From Euglena gracilis (Eukaryota; Euglenida; Euglenophyceae; Euglenales): 64,000 bases of DNA. This document shows, piece after piece, positions 34,866-44,893 of the stretch. The position numbers were made by a program, and so were the translations under genes. The stretch covers positions 7,845,364 to 7,909,363 of the forward strand of contig CP154956.1 in the NCBI GenBank assembly GCA_039621445.1, read 5' to 3'. Within the stretch, counting starts at the first letter, position 1; each line of letters starts with the position of its first letter. Under the pieces are notes generated by a model. The model was given only the letters and a program-made list of their open reading frames with translations, searched no databases and had not been told where the DNA came from.

Positions 34866-35470
34866 TCACCTCGGCCTCCATCTCCTCCTCCACTTCGGAC
34901 GGCGTGCGGGCAACGGCGACGGGCTGCGGGCTCGGACGGTCGCGTGGGTGCGTGTGCTTAGCGCTGCGATCTCGCTTGCTTCGGTGCCGGCGATGACCCA
35001 TCCGGGGTCGTCGTGGAGCTGGAGCGCATCCCGCCAGGGTTGCACATCCAGCCTGTGCTCCTTCAGCCAGGGGTAACCCAGAATCAGGTCACCCCCTATA
35101 TCACCGTCATTGAAGGTGATCTGGCTGTGCCACCTCTTCACTCCTCCACTCCTCTCTCCTTCACTCCTCGCGTTGAACACCAGGAGGACGTCCGCCTCGT
35201 TGCTGCCGCCTGCCAGCAGGGCGCCGTTCACGGTCCGCAGCAGCAGCGGTCGCTCGCTGCGGCGGAAACATCCGTTCGGGAACAAGTTCCGACGGATCAG
35301 CGACGTCTGCGCTCCCGTGTCGATGAGGGCCTTCGCCTTCTCCTCCCGGCCGTCGATCTCGATGACCACATCCAGCATCAGCTGGTAGCTGCCGCCCTGC
35401 CTCTCCATGCGGCCCAACTGAAAGGGCCGGCTGGGGCGGTACTGCCACGGACGGACGGTGACCTTGTGGA
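34866..35470 (-). pseudogene. Family B retropepsin protease
   Basis: Contains KALIDTGAQTSLIRRNLF (catalytic DTGA) and, after about 70 residues, GDLILGYPWL, the second conserved strand of retropepsins. Frames change on the C-terminal side (34,640-34,990), where an acidic linker leads to the RT. The ATG near 35,407 is internal; the open frame extends upstream, as expected for part of a polyprotein. It would cleave Gag-Pol. Confidence 0.8.
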
Positions 35471-35582
35471 CCTTCAGCGGGGGCTGGGGCTCGTCGGCGG
35501 CGGTGGTGACGGGCTCGGCGGGTGGTGTATACGTCGGTCGTCACCACACGCCGTTGGACGGCCACGGGGCAGCTCATACTAC

Positions 35583-35800
35583 TTGCCGTGGCACGCCCTC
35601 AGGCGGGGAACTACACCCAAGGTCCGGCCAACCAGTGTCTCGTCCTTGGGCGCAGTTGCACGCGCCGGTCGATCCCCGCGGTATGCCCTCTGCCCGTACG
35701 GGAACGACCAGGGCTCACACGGCGGGACTTGGGTCTCGAACCCTCGACCTCCCGTGTGTGAGCCCAGCACCTTACCGAGTAAGCTACTCGAGCGATACTC
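35583..35800 (-). mobile_element. SINE-like insertion with tRNA-Val-like head
   Basis: On the minus strand 35,724-35,795 resembles a tRNA: A-box-like TAGCTTACTCGG and B box GGTTCGAGACC begin 44 bases apart, as in tRNA genes. The would-be anticodon is CAC (Val), preceded by T, but the anticodon, T and acceptor stems have mismatches, so it is not a working tRNA. AGCTCATACTAC (35,571) and AGCTTGGTACTAC (35,801) may be a decayed target duplication. It lies between the methylase-like module and the protease. Confidence 0.5.
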
Positions 35801-36079
35801 AGCTTGGTACTACGCGCCGGCGACCTACCTCCGTAGCATCTCCCGTCTGCCGCACACAGGTGGATCGTTGTGCGGCTCGGCGGCGGCGCACGATGCTTGG
35901 CGGGTGCACGATGGCGGTCGTTGACGCGGGGCCTGGGACAGCGCCGCTGCTTGCGGGGGCAGCGCCGTCCGGCTTGGCGGTGCGGTGGCGGACGCGGGTG
36001 CGGGTGCCGGCGACGGCGGTATCGCGCTGGGCGGCACGGCTGCTTGGCGGGTTGGTGGGGTGCGCTCGCACAGGTATCG

Positions 36080-36420
36080 GACGACACCTTCGGGAATGCG
36101 ACACGCTTGCTCCCGGGTGCGGCGCTGTTAGGATGCCCCACCCAGCTGCCGTCGGTGATGTCACCGTCCATGTTGCTCCTCCACGATGTTCTCGCACTGG
36201 CCGTCACACACGGTGTCCTGCATGGGGGCCATGGAGTCCGCGATCCAGAAGCGTGTGGGCTTGCGATATCCCCGCGCCGCGAACATGCAGTAGTCCACAT
36301 CGACGTACTGCATGTCCTCCACGACCTTGCGGTGGCGGAGATTCCCATAGCGGGGATTCTCCTGCCACCACAGGGACGGCCGCAGGTAGGCGATGATCTC
36401 CTTCGCCTTGCGGACCCGGA
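36080..36420 (-). pseudogene. C5-cytosine-methylase-like C-terminal module in family B
   Basis: The frame reads AKEIIAYLRPSLWWQENPRYG, then VDYCMFAARGYRKPTRFW, followed by two Cys four residues apart. After a one-base frame change near 36,175 come WVGHPN and RVAFP. The ENPR-x-G-x-LR … YC … RKPT-x-xW series resembles the C-terminal half of phage-type cytosine methylases. The N-terminal half (cofactor loop, catalytic Pro-Cys) is not visible; low-complexity sequence precedes it. It lies between gag and protease. It may be a captured, partial domain rather than an active enzyme. Confidence 0.5.
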
Positions 36421-36844
36421 AGTCGGCCTTCCGCAGCCGCCGCCTCCTGGTCGTCCGGCTTGGTGCGGACTGGCGCGGCGCTCGCTCCTGCTGCTGCCGG
36501 ACTGGGGGCGTCGCGGTGGCACGATGCTGCGCAGACGATGGCACGGACGCTGCTGGCTTGGCGGGGGGCGAGGACTGCGCAGCCGAGACCGGTCGCGCCG
36601 CAGACAGTTGCTCGGAACGACGGGACTTCTTCTGTAACACGGACCAGTAGTTGTTTGTCGAAATCCGATGGTCCCCGCCTTGACCGTGTGCTTCAGGGCA
36701 CGGTCTCTCCCCTCCTTGGGAGATTTGAGGCCTGCTGGGTCTGGGGGGCGTGCGGGGCCCTTGGGTGATTGCCCGCACGCTGACGCTGGCGTTGGGATTT
36801 GACGGCCGGCCCAGACCCCCATCCCTGGGGCCTGGGCGGCCCCG
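36421..36844 (-). pseudogene. Family B low-complexity linker after Gag
   Basis: Pro/Ser/Arg-rich sequence between the Gag stop at 36,845 and the methylase-like module, including RISTNNYWSVLQKKSRRSEQ. No domain recognised; part of the broken polyprotein. Confidence 0.45.
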
Positions 36845-37497
36845 TCACTCACGATACTGCTCCTGGACGGCCGAGACGTTGCTCTTGCCGTCCTTGCCTT
36901 TGCCGTTAGACTTTCCTTTTCCTTGATCTCCTTTGGCTCCACCTTTCGCCTTGCCTTTTCCTTTGCCTTCATCTTGTCTTGGGGCATTCGATGTCCACTG
37001 CTCGCCATGGTACCCACCACCTTTTACTTTTCCTTCATTTCCTTGCCATGCACTCGATGACCACTGCTCGGCTTGGTATCCACCCTTTCCCTTTCCTTCT
37101 TCACTCGTCCATGGGCTCGATGACCACTGCTCTGGGTACCCACGTCCCCCTTGGCCTTGTCCCTTGCCTTGGGGCGTGGGCACCGGCGGCGTCGGCGGAC
37201 GTGGTTGCTGCGCTTGCTTCTCCTTCTTCGGCGGCACGTTCGTCTTCTCCCCCTCCTGGACGTACGGCTCCTCGGTGGTGTCGTCGACCTCCACGTCCCG
37301 TTGCCAGCGTGGTACCGGCCGCTTCTCCGGGATCTCCTTCTGCTTCTCGGGGGCCATCTTCGCCTCCATCCGCAGCCATCTCACCATGAGGTTGTGGATG
37401 TCCTTCGCCGGTATGTCGCACGAGTCGGCCATCACCGTGACGATGCTGCCGCCCTCGAGCCGCTGGCGGTCGTACACGGCCTTGAACCAGGGTGCGG
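36845..37497 (-). pseudogene. gag: Family B Gag, nucleocapsid-like Lys/Gly-rich part
   Basis: Begins just after the upstream Gag stop (UAG, 37,500) in another frame with APWFKAVYDRQRLEGG, then MADSCDIPAKDIHNLMVRWL, a charged linker, and imperfect repeats of the EQWSSSxW…GKGKGG type ending in a Lys/Gly/Asn-rich tail. There is no CCHC knuckle; the basic repeats may serve RNA binding instead. The change of frame at the UAG could be decay or recoding. Confidence 0.6.
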
Positions 37498-37499
37498 TG

Positions 37500-40400
37500 C
37501 TAGTCGCCCACTGGCACCACCACGAAGCGGCGCCCCGCCTTCCGCACCGAGGCGGGGGCCAACGTGGTCTCTTGCTTGATCATCTCCTTCTCCTCCCCCA
37601 CCGTCGGGTCCATCGGTAGGCCCTCCAGCACGATGGACCGGTGGTCCACCCGCTTGTCCTCGTCCTGCGCCACCTTCCGGCGCCAGGGGTGGAGGGACAT
37701 GGCCTCCCCGAGGAGCTTCCCCAGCTCCTCCTCCTCCGTGCCCACCTGCCTCGCCATGGACGCCATCTGCGCGTAATACTCCCTCCAGGACTTCTCGGTC
37801 AGCTTCCCGCTCGTCACCAAGTTCAGCTTCCTCATACGCCGCCGCAGGACCTCCTTGTCCTCGCCGCCGTTCGCCAGGTCCACCTCCGCGAACGGCACGT
37901 CATACTCCACCTCTCCTTTGGTCTCGATCTCCTCGTCCAGCATCAGCACCGTGGCTTCGTCCAAAGCCGCGCGGAACATGGCGAGACGCTGGGCTGACGT
38001 GATGGACGGCCACGCCTGCTCGAGTTCCCGAAGGAACAGGAGCCACCGCCTCCGCCACTGCGTCCAGTCCTCCGGATGCCCGGAGAACCGGCCCGGGAGG
38101 AGGCTGATGACGGAGTCCACAAGCGGCGGCGGGAGGAAGTGCAGGGCCGCTGGCTGGGCCTGCACCGGGGCGATGCGGTCCTCTCGCACCGCGGACACGC
38201 TGGCGACGGGGACGGCGGACGGCGTGGTCAGGCGGGCGATGGAGAGGGACGGCACACCGCCCCCTCCCGCCGCGGCCTGCTTCCGGACCAGCCGGAGAGC
38301 TGGTCGGAGGGTGGACGACGGCTTCTCCTGCACCACGGACTTTTCTTGCGTGGGCTTCTCCATCTGGACCGTTTTCACCTCTGGCACTGGTTGCTGCCGG
38401 GCCACGGGTTCCGGCTGCTGCTCAGCCGGGGGTGGCGGAGCCTTGGCGGGCATTGACGGCACCGCCTTGGCTTGGGAGGATACGATCACCTTCGAGACGA
38501 TCTGGTCCAGCCGCTGCACGGCCATCACCACGGCCTGCGTCTGGACGTTCACCTTCTGCACTTCGGCCTCCACCACCCGGATCTTGTCTCCGGGGCTGTC
38601 CGCGGCGACCCGTTGCACGGCCACAGTCAGCCCTTGGGCTTGGGCTCCCACCTTCTGGATCTCCGTCTCCACCTTCTGGAACCTCCCCACGATCAGCGGC
38701 GGCAGCACTGTGGCCTTTGGCTCCTTGGCCGCGGCTGCCTCCACCTTGGTGGTGAGGGAGGACACCTGCGCCACCAGGAACTTGACCTGCTCCTTCAGCC
38801 AGGCGTTCTCGGCCTGCTGATACTGCAGCTGCTCCACCAGGCGCGGCATCACCTCCACCGCCTTGCCCTGCGCCACCGCAATCGCCTCCATCTTGGCAGT
38901 GAAGGCGGCCATCTGCGCCTCGACGGCGTTGAGTTTCCATGCAGCTGGGCGTTCTCGGCCCGCCACCGCTCCTTCTCTTGCAGCAGCTCCTGCACGGCGG
39001 CCTTGAGATGCGCCACCTCCACCAGCTCGGAGTCCACTCGTCGGTACGCCGCTCTTCACCGCCATCACTGCGGCCGCGGCGTTGTCTTCCGCCTCCTTCA
39101 CCTTCGCCCGGATCCTTCGAAGATCCTCACTGAAGTCTCCGAGCGCGTCGTGGGTGTACTTCTCCACTCTTGTCATCCGCTCCTCCGCCGTGGCCACCAT
39201 GGGCGTGAGCTTGTGGAGTTGTGATATTCCTTGATGTAGTCTGACGATGTCGTCCTTCACCTTCACCACGTACTCCATCAGGTCCACGTGGGCCCCTTCT
39301 TGGGCCGCCATCCTTTTCTTCAGCTCTTGCCCCGCCAGACCTTGCTCGTCCACCTTGTCCTTCACGGCGGCGGCCATTTGCACGGCCGCCCAACTGTCCC
39401 ACATCTCCTTCGCCTTGGAGCCGATGAAGTCGACGGTGTTGCAGAGGCGGTCCATCCACGTCTGCAACGCAGCGTATGCTGCCTCCCACTCGGGGGGGGC
39501 CCTGCATGACGTCGTCCGGCTTTCCCGCGGTGTCGTATATCTCGCTCTGGTCCCCGCCCGCCAGCCACTCCTCGTCGTCATCACGAGGACCTTCTCCCCG
39601 GCGTTGTTGAGCACTTTCACCTTCTCCTTCACCCTCATCATCTCCTTCGTCATCGGAGAGGCCCAGCCGCGGCACCTTGTGCGGCCGGACCGAGGATGGG
39701 GGGTTGCGGAAGTGTGGGTGCACGGCGGTGGTGCTCGGGTGTTCGCTGGGCGACCGGTAGGGAGGCGGCACTGCCACCGGTGCGGCGATTGCTGCTTGGC
39801 TGGACGACGACGCCATCTGCGACGGGGAGAGCCCTGCCACCGGTACAGGTGGCAGAGCAGACTTCGAGGACGGATGCACAGATGGGATCAGGCCAGCCAC
39901 GGGGACGGGGATCCCGTCTCGGCCCTCGGACTCGCCGGGGCCCAGCTCGTGGGCGGGGTGATATGTGATGGCCCGCATGCCCTCATCAGGGCTCCTCGGT
40001 GGCCCGGGGCTGGGCACGGGCACCGGCAGGCCTGCGAAGGCCCGCTCACTCTGCAGCTCCGGGACGCCCCACAGGTGGGGCACCTCGGACGGGAAGGGGA
40101 ACGGGAAGGGCAGGGAAGGGATCAGCTGGGGGAAGGGTGGGGTCCCGGGGAAAAGCTGAGAGGGTGGGGCCCCAGGTGATAGCCAGGGGGTCGGGTCCCA
40201 GCTCTGGGGCTGGGCTAATTTCGGGAACAGGATGGGGACTTGGGACGAGTCTCGAGGGCTATCGACTAGGGACTCGGATTGAAGGGGGATGAGTGGGAGT
40301 TGGGGTCGGGCTGGGAGCACGGGAAACGGGGATTGTGGGGATGGGAGTGGGGATGGGGCAGGGGATCGGGGGTATCTTCTTGTGGTGTTTTCTTGTGCTT

Positions 40401-40581
40401 CCCGAGGGCTATCGGAAAGACTTGCGGTGGGGGCTACCACTTCAGAGTCCGCCGCAAAGGTTGGCATCCTGTCTGTGTCCCGGTGGGCCGTAGCCTCTTC
40501 GTGTGTGGAAAATTCTGGGGATGTGTGCACGCTTCGCATTTCTAAAAGAAGGCACTCGAGAAAATGGCCTTCAATGATCAA
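37500..40581 (-). pseudogene. gag: Family B Gag, main part
   Basis: The first frame (from 40,581; a Met at about 40,542 is also possible) is Pro/Ser-rich, ending with an acidic run (DDEGDDEGEGEG). It changes frame in a 7-8-base G-run near 39,491-39,498, after which the 717-residue frame continues with helical and coiled-coil segments (VKVKDDIVRLHQGISQLH, then VEVMPRLVEQLQYQQAENAW). A capsid-like region (GRFSGHPEDWTQWRRRW) follows. It begins within 30 bases of the PBS. It stops at 37,500. Confidence 0.75.
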
Positions 40582-40596
40582 CGTAGAACGAACAAG

Positions 40597-40608
40597 CCTC
40601 TGCTACCA
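40597..40608 (-). promoter_or_regulatory. Family B primer-binding site, initiator-Met tRNA
   Basis: The minus strand reads TGGTAGCAGAGG immediately after the 5' LTR end. It is the exact complement of the CCTCTGCTACCA 3' end common in eukaryotic initiator-Met tRNAs. Confidence 0.88.
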
Positions 40609-41211
40609 GTTTTCCCCTCTCGCCGGTTCGGTGACCGGGCGCGGAATGGGCTCCACGGCAGGCCGAGTGGGGGAAAACAGTCACCCGGCGCTCCGGTAAA
40701 AATAGGCCCACGCGTCCCAAAAATTCTCTTTTTTTGTGTCTTTTGCTCCCTGAATTCAGCCAGAACCTGGGTTCCGGCAGCCAAAAAATTCAAAAAATGG
40801 GGGGGGGCAACGGTATTTTTGGCTAACTCCTTGGGGGTGCCTCTGAAGCAGTAGGGGGGGGGGGAAAGCCTGGATTGAATTTAAAAAATGGTAGCGGGGG
40901 GGGGGCGGAAGAACGCCTTCACCTTGCTTCCCAGCGCCGGTTGCCCTTCTTTTTTGAATTTGAATCGCTGCCTTGGGTTCCCCTTTGGCTTGGCCTTCCG
41001 GATTAACTTTTTTGAATTTCTTGGACAATTGTTTTATTGAAATCAGATTGATATTTTGATTCTTCTTGATTCAGCATGCACAATTCTTTGAATGAAACAT
41101 TCGGAAGAGAGAACCTGGGGGAGGATAGTACACAGGTAAAAAAAGTAGCGGAATGGGGCAGAAAATGCGCTAATTCCAGTGGGCAGGCGCCAGGCCGCCT
41201 CCCGCCGGCCA
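40609..41211 (-). mobile_element. Family B 5' LTR (unit 1)
   Basis: 603 bp matching 28,889-29,494. On the minus strand it begins TGGCCGGCGGGAGG after a long G-run and ends GAGGGGAAAAC at the PBS. It should carry the family B promoter; no specific TATA box stands out. Confidence 0.88.
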
Positions 41212-42267
41212 CCCCCCCCCCCCTTCGAAGACCATTTGCGGTATTCGCCGCTAGTAAGTTTCCCACCGGGATGCTGCCATGTGCAGGATTCCATGCGCAT
41301 GCATGCACACCCCTCTCCCATCTCCCCTCTCTCGGGCGTGCGACACGCAGCGCACAGGGCCGACGGCCTCTTTCCTTTCCTTTTTCTTTTCGGCGTTTGA
41401 AGCCTTAAGGCTGCCCAGACAGCACCACTTTTCAGGCCTAAGCCAACCCCCCACTCCTATCTACTTTCCCCCCGGGGCAAATGCTGTCGCCGGCAGTTGG
41501 TTTTGTAGAGTAGGATTTCCTTTTGCGTGGTCAGGTTTGACTGGCCATGCGCCCTGCCCAGGTTTGACTGGTCAGAGGCCCCCTCCTTCCACACCCTCCC
41601 CATGGGTTTTCTTGGAATGCCCATGGACCCAACCCCAAGTGTCTTGGGCACACCCAAACTGGGTGGATGGGTTTGCTTGGCAACGAAACCTGCCAGCCCC
41701 ATTTTCCCCAGTGGGCTAAAATATACTATATACCAATAAGCGACCGCAGAATAAGTGCAACCATTTTGACCGTTTTGGGCTTTTTGGGTCCCCTCCTTTC
41801 CGCCCCCTCCTTTGAGTGGACCCCTGTGCGACGGAAAGGGCCCCTGTGGATGCGCCACGGTGCACCTCCCACAGACCAGGTCTGTGTCCGAAATCCCTGT
41901 GGCCAGAATGCCTGGTCCAAAGGGGAAATAGGGCATAGCCATGGAAGGGGAATGTGTACCAGGCGTATGTTTTTGTCCCCTTCCGTTGAGGAAGTTAGGA
42001 GGGAAGCAGATCCTATTAGGATTTCCTAATGGGTGCCCCTTCTCTCTCCTCAGGTGGTATTCTGTTTTTCCCTTTGTCCTTCCTTTTTCTTCGGACCGGA
42101 CTTGGGTATCCAGTCCGTCCTCCCTGCATTGCTCCGTGCTTTGCTTCTTGGGCAGTGGGAAAAGGGATTTTCTGTTACTCTGATTTTCAGTTCCCAAGCA
42201 GGTGGGCCCAGGCGAAAGCGAAGGCTTTTTGGGAATTGGGAAAGGGGAATTGGGAATCAGACGTACA
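41212..42267 (+). mobile_element. Family A LTR, main part (split by family B)
   Basis: Continues the LTR begun at 28,811. It is the reverse-orientation partner of 44,894-46,016 over its whole length, ending CAGACGTACA. Together the two parts are about 1.13 kb. Frames through it (for example LAGFVAKQTHPP on the minus strand) are shared with the other LTR copy but show no domain. Confidence 0.85.
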
Positions 42268-42269
42268 CT

Positions 42270-42358
42270 TGGTAGCAGAGTGGTTACAATCCTACACATA
42301 CTTCACAGAAAGAAAGGCTACCAGGTATTATACACTTGGTAGCAGATTGGTTCGATCC
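42270..42358 (+). promoter_or_regulatory. Two tandem primer-binding-site copies
   Basis: TGGTAGCAGAGTGGTTACAATCC follows the LTR end by 2 bases at 42,270, and TGGTAGCAGATTGG followed by TTCGATCC repeats at 42,337, also preceded by an LTR-end-like TACACT. The match to initiator-Met tRNA extends towards the T arm. The internal region of this element is gone. Confidence 0.65.
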
Positions 42359-42389
42359 TATGCTGACTGGCAGCGGCGGGCCCCTGCAG

Positions 42390-43360
42390 TGTACGTCCTA
42401 CCTTATCGCTTTCGCCCTTTGGTGCGCAGAAAAAGATATAAGTAGGAGTAACAAGAAAAATATAAAATAAATATAAAAGCTGTATTGCCCTTTTCCCCAA
42501 ATAAGAGGCAGAGCACAAGACAGGGGAGAAGCTCTATGGGCTACGACAAGGAAAAGTGCCAAGTGACTTGGCTGTCCTTTCAGGGCTTCAAAATTAGAAA
42601 AACGAAACTTCGAAATTAAGTCTTGAATCAAAGACCAGAATGGAATAAAATACCACCTGTGGAGAGGAGAACCAGAAAAAGGATTAGGTATTTCTAATTC
42701 AGGCCGTTGGCCATCTGTAGGAATACCACCTAGCATAGTACTGTGTATGGGGCTCAGAGCTATATCTGGCCGTAGGCTTATACCCACATACACAGTACCA
42801 TGGCCTTACGGCTGCCTCGTACACATCCCCCTCCCAGGGCTATGCCCGATTTCCCTATGGGACCGGGCCAGTCGGAATGCCGGACACAGTCCTGGAGACG
42901 GGGACCTGTCACAGAGCCGTATGCGGATTTTGGTTCTCCTGTCACCAGGGGTGTGGGAAGGAAAGTGCGAAATAACGCAAAAACGAGCAAAAGAGGTTAA
43001 CCGCTTATGCGGTGCCATCTTATTGCGGCAAAGGGGTGGAAGTGGAAGAGCCCATTGGAAAGTGGAGCTGGAAGATTTCCATTCCAGAACGTGCCATCCA
43101 CCCAGTTTGGGGTGTGTCTATGACAGGCGGGAAGGTCTCATTCCATAATCGGAAAAGATTGACGGGTAGGGTGTGGAAGGAGGGGGCACCTGGCCAGTCA
43201 TATCTGACCAGGGAGAAACACCTATTTACAAAACCAACTGTCGGCGACAGCGATATTTTGCCCAGTGAGGAAAAGGAGAGAGGAGTGGGGGGCTGGTCAA
43301 AAGAGCTTAGCATAAGTTTTGCTGTCTGGCAGTCTTATGGGGCCTTATGGCCGAAAAGCG
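42390..43360 (-). mobile_element. Diverged family A LTR (variant 2)
   Basis: Starts TGTACGTCC like the partial LTR at 24,015 and matches it for about 430 bp. It then follows the order of blocks of the LTR at 44,894-46,016 (CCCCTCCCAGGGCTATGCCC, ATCCACCCAGTTTGGG, GGGTGTGGAAGGAGGGGG, AAACCAACTG) with clear divergence. The U3 end is unclear. Confidence 0.7.
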
Positions 43361-44685
43361 ACAAGTTGGGAACTATTAATACCGTGTGCGCGCTGTGAGC
43401 GCAGGCCAGATTTGAGATTTATTTTAGTAAAAGATGCCAGCAGAAATTAGGAATTGCCTGACAGAGATTTTGGGGAATTACATTTTTCACAGGCAAGCTG
43501 GAAAACAGTGTACAAGTTTGCGTGGGACTCTGAACTAGATTCAAGTACCAAGTTTTGTCTTCTGGGGTGCTGTGTGGGGAAGTTTGGGGAGAAGACCCCT
43601 CAAGGCTGAAAAGTAGGTTTTGGCCAGAAGTCTGATGTGGTGAAATTATCTGGAACACTGGACCATCCCCCAAATTGCACAATCTTCTGTGTCATTTGCA
43701 GTGTAGAAAAGCCCCGTACAAACGTACCTGTGGAGCCGGGAGACACTCAGAAGTGAAATGTGATGGAAGTGGCGGGCCAGCTCAGCAGAAAAAGGTGGGC
43801 AAGGCAGAGGAAGACACCAGTTGGCGCACAGCGAGATGCTGTGTTGGGCCACCATGATCAACTCTCCAGATCAAGCTAGCAGCGGGTGATCCCGGAGTTG
43901 GTGCTGCTGTGGGTCTTGGTTGGAGCCTGGGCTGAAGGACAGACGAATGTCAATCACAGCCCGCCATCATCATCAATAATCTATCTCAACGTCCAAAATG
44001 TCTGTCAAGATGTCATTTCAGGGTCAAGGTAAAGTCAAGATGTCAAGTTCAAGTTCAAGATCCCAAGGAATCTGTGGTGGAAAAAAGTTGTCATGTCAAG
44101 GTTTCAATTTCCCGAGGTCAATCTGCGAAGGGGTTCTGTCATCATTTAAAAGTTTTCAAGTTCCCAAGGTCAATCTGTGGAGGAGGTAAGGTGTGATGTC
44201 CAAGCTTTCAAGTTCCCAAGTTCAGGGTGTCAAGTTTCAACGTCATTGGTCAAGTTCCCCCTGGAGATTTCGGCACGAGGAGACTGACCTCGTAAAAAAA
44301 AGTGATCACCGTTGTGCAACAGCCCTACAAATGCACATCTGCTGACCATCTTCGAGTTCATCTGCCTGTTGCTGCTGTGATGGCTGTGGTGTGTGCCGCC
44401 TCCCCGTTCGGTGCTGGGCCGCTTCAAGGTTGCTCTGCTCCGGTTTGGCTCGGCGGGGGTCGCCGAAGCCCCGGCTGGACCCATGGGGGGTCATGTAGTA
44501 CGGGGTAAGGCGTACGACATTGCTCTATAAGGTGGAAAGGCTGGGGTGGAGGTAGGCGGGCCCCACATGGTATTTATCTGTGGATTTGGACATGTTTACG
44601 ATAATCTGTGGATTTGAAGATATGGCAGTTTAAGTTCGAGAACCGCCTTTCGCCACTTTGCCATGTCGCTGCTGCGTGTGCGTCA
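43361..44685. other. Sequence between LTR remnants, no gene seen
   Basis: 43,998-44,262 is a decayed tandem array of TCAAGTTCCCAAGGTCAATCTG-type words. The rest shows only short overlapping frames with no domain and no recognisable RNA gene. Confidence 0.5.
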
Positions 44686-44763
44686 GGGTTTGATATAAGG
44701 AGGGCGTACATGGTTTAGGTGGGGGGTGTCCCCCCTACCCCCCCCCCCTTCCTGGCCCGCAGG
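44686..44763 (+). mobile_element. Single end of a GTTTGATATAAGG MITE
   Basis: CAGGGTTTGATATAAGGAGG, a TACATGGTTTAGGTGGGG word and a CCTTCCTGGCCCGCAGGA block match the ends of the MITE-like elements at 11,866 and 13,808. The remainder is missing; unrelated sequence follows to 44,893. Confidence 0.6.
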
Positions 44764-44893
44764 ATTTGGATTTGGATTTGGTATGCCTCGCACGCAACGC
44801 CCGCGGTCAGCAGCCAATGCCGAAGCCTTAACTGCCGCCGCGGGGCGGACCCGAGGCCCGGGAATGGAGCGTGGAGGGGAGAAGAGGGAACAG

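Larger units (their letters stand above)
28889..41211 (-). mobile_element. Family B chromodomain Ty3/gypsy element, complete with both LTRs
   Basis: A 12.3-kb element read on the minus strand: 5' LTR 40,609-41,211, PBS 40,597-40,608, gag, methylase-like module, protease, RT/RNase H, integrase, chromodomain, membrane ORF, purine-rich tract, 3' LTR 28,889-29,494. It sits inside a family A LTR. The region around 45,925-45,950 shows the same LTR without it. Gag/pol is broken by frame changes, stops and a lost RT active site, so this copy is inactive. It is visibly more G/C-rich than family A. Confidence 0.88.

Noticed and set aside
35724-35795. Functional tRNA-Val gene
   Set aside because: Anticodon, T and acceptor stems have several mismatches; treated as a SINE-like head.
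44270-44285. cDNA-library adaptor contamination (TTCGGCACGAGG)
   Set aside because: The adaptor match is partial (the preceding bases differ) and the flanks show no vector or poly-A; likely chance.
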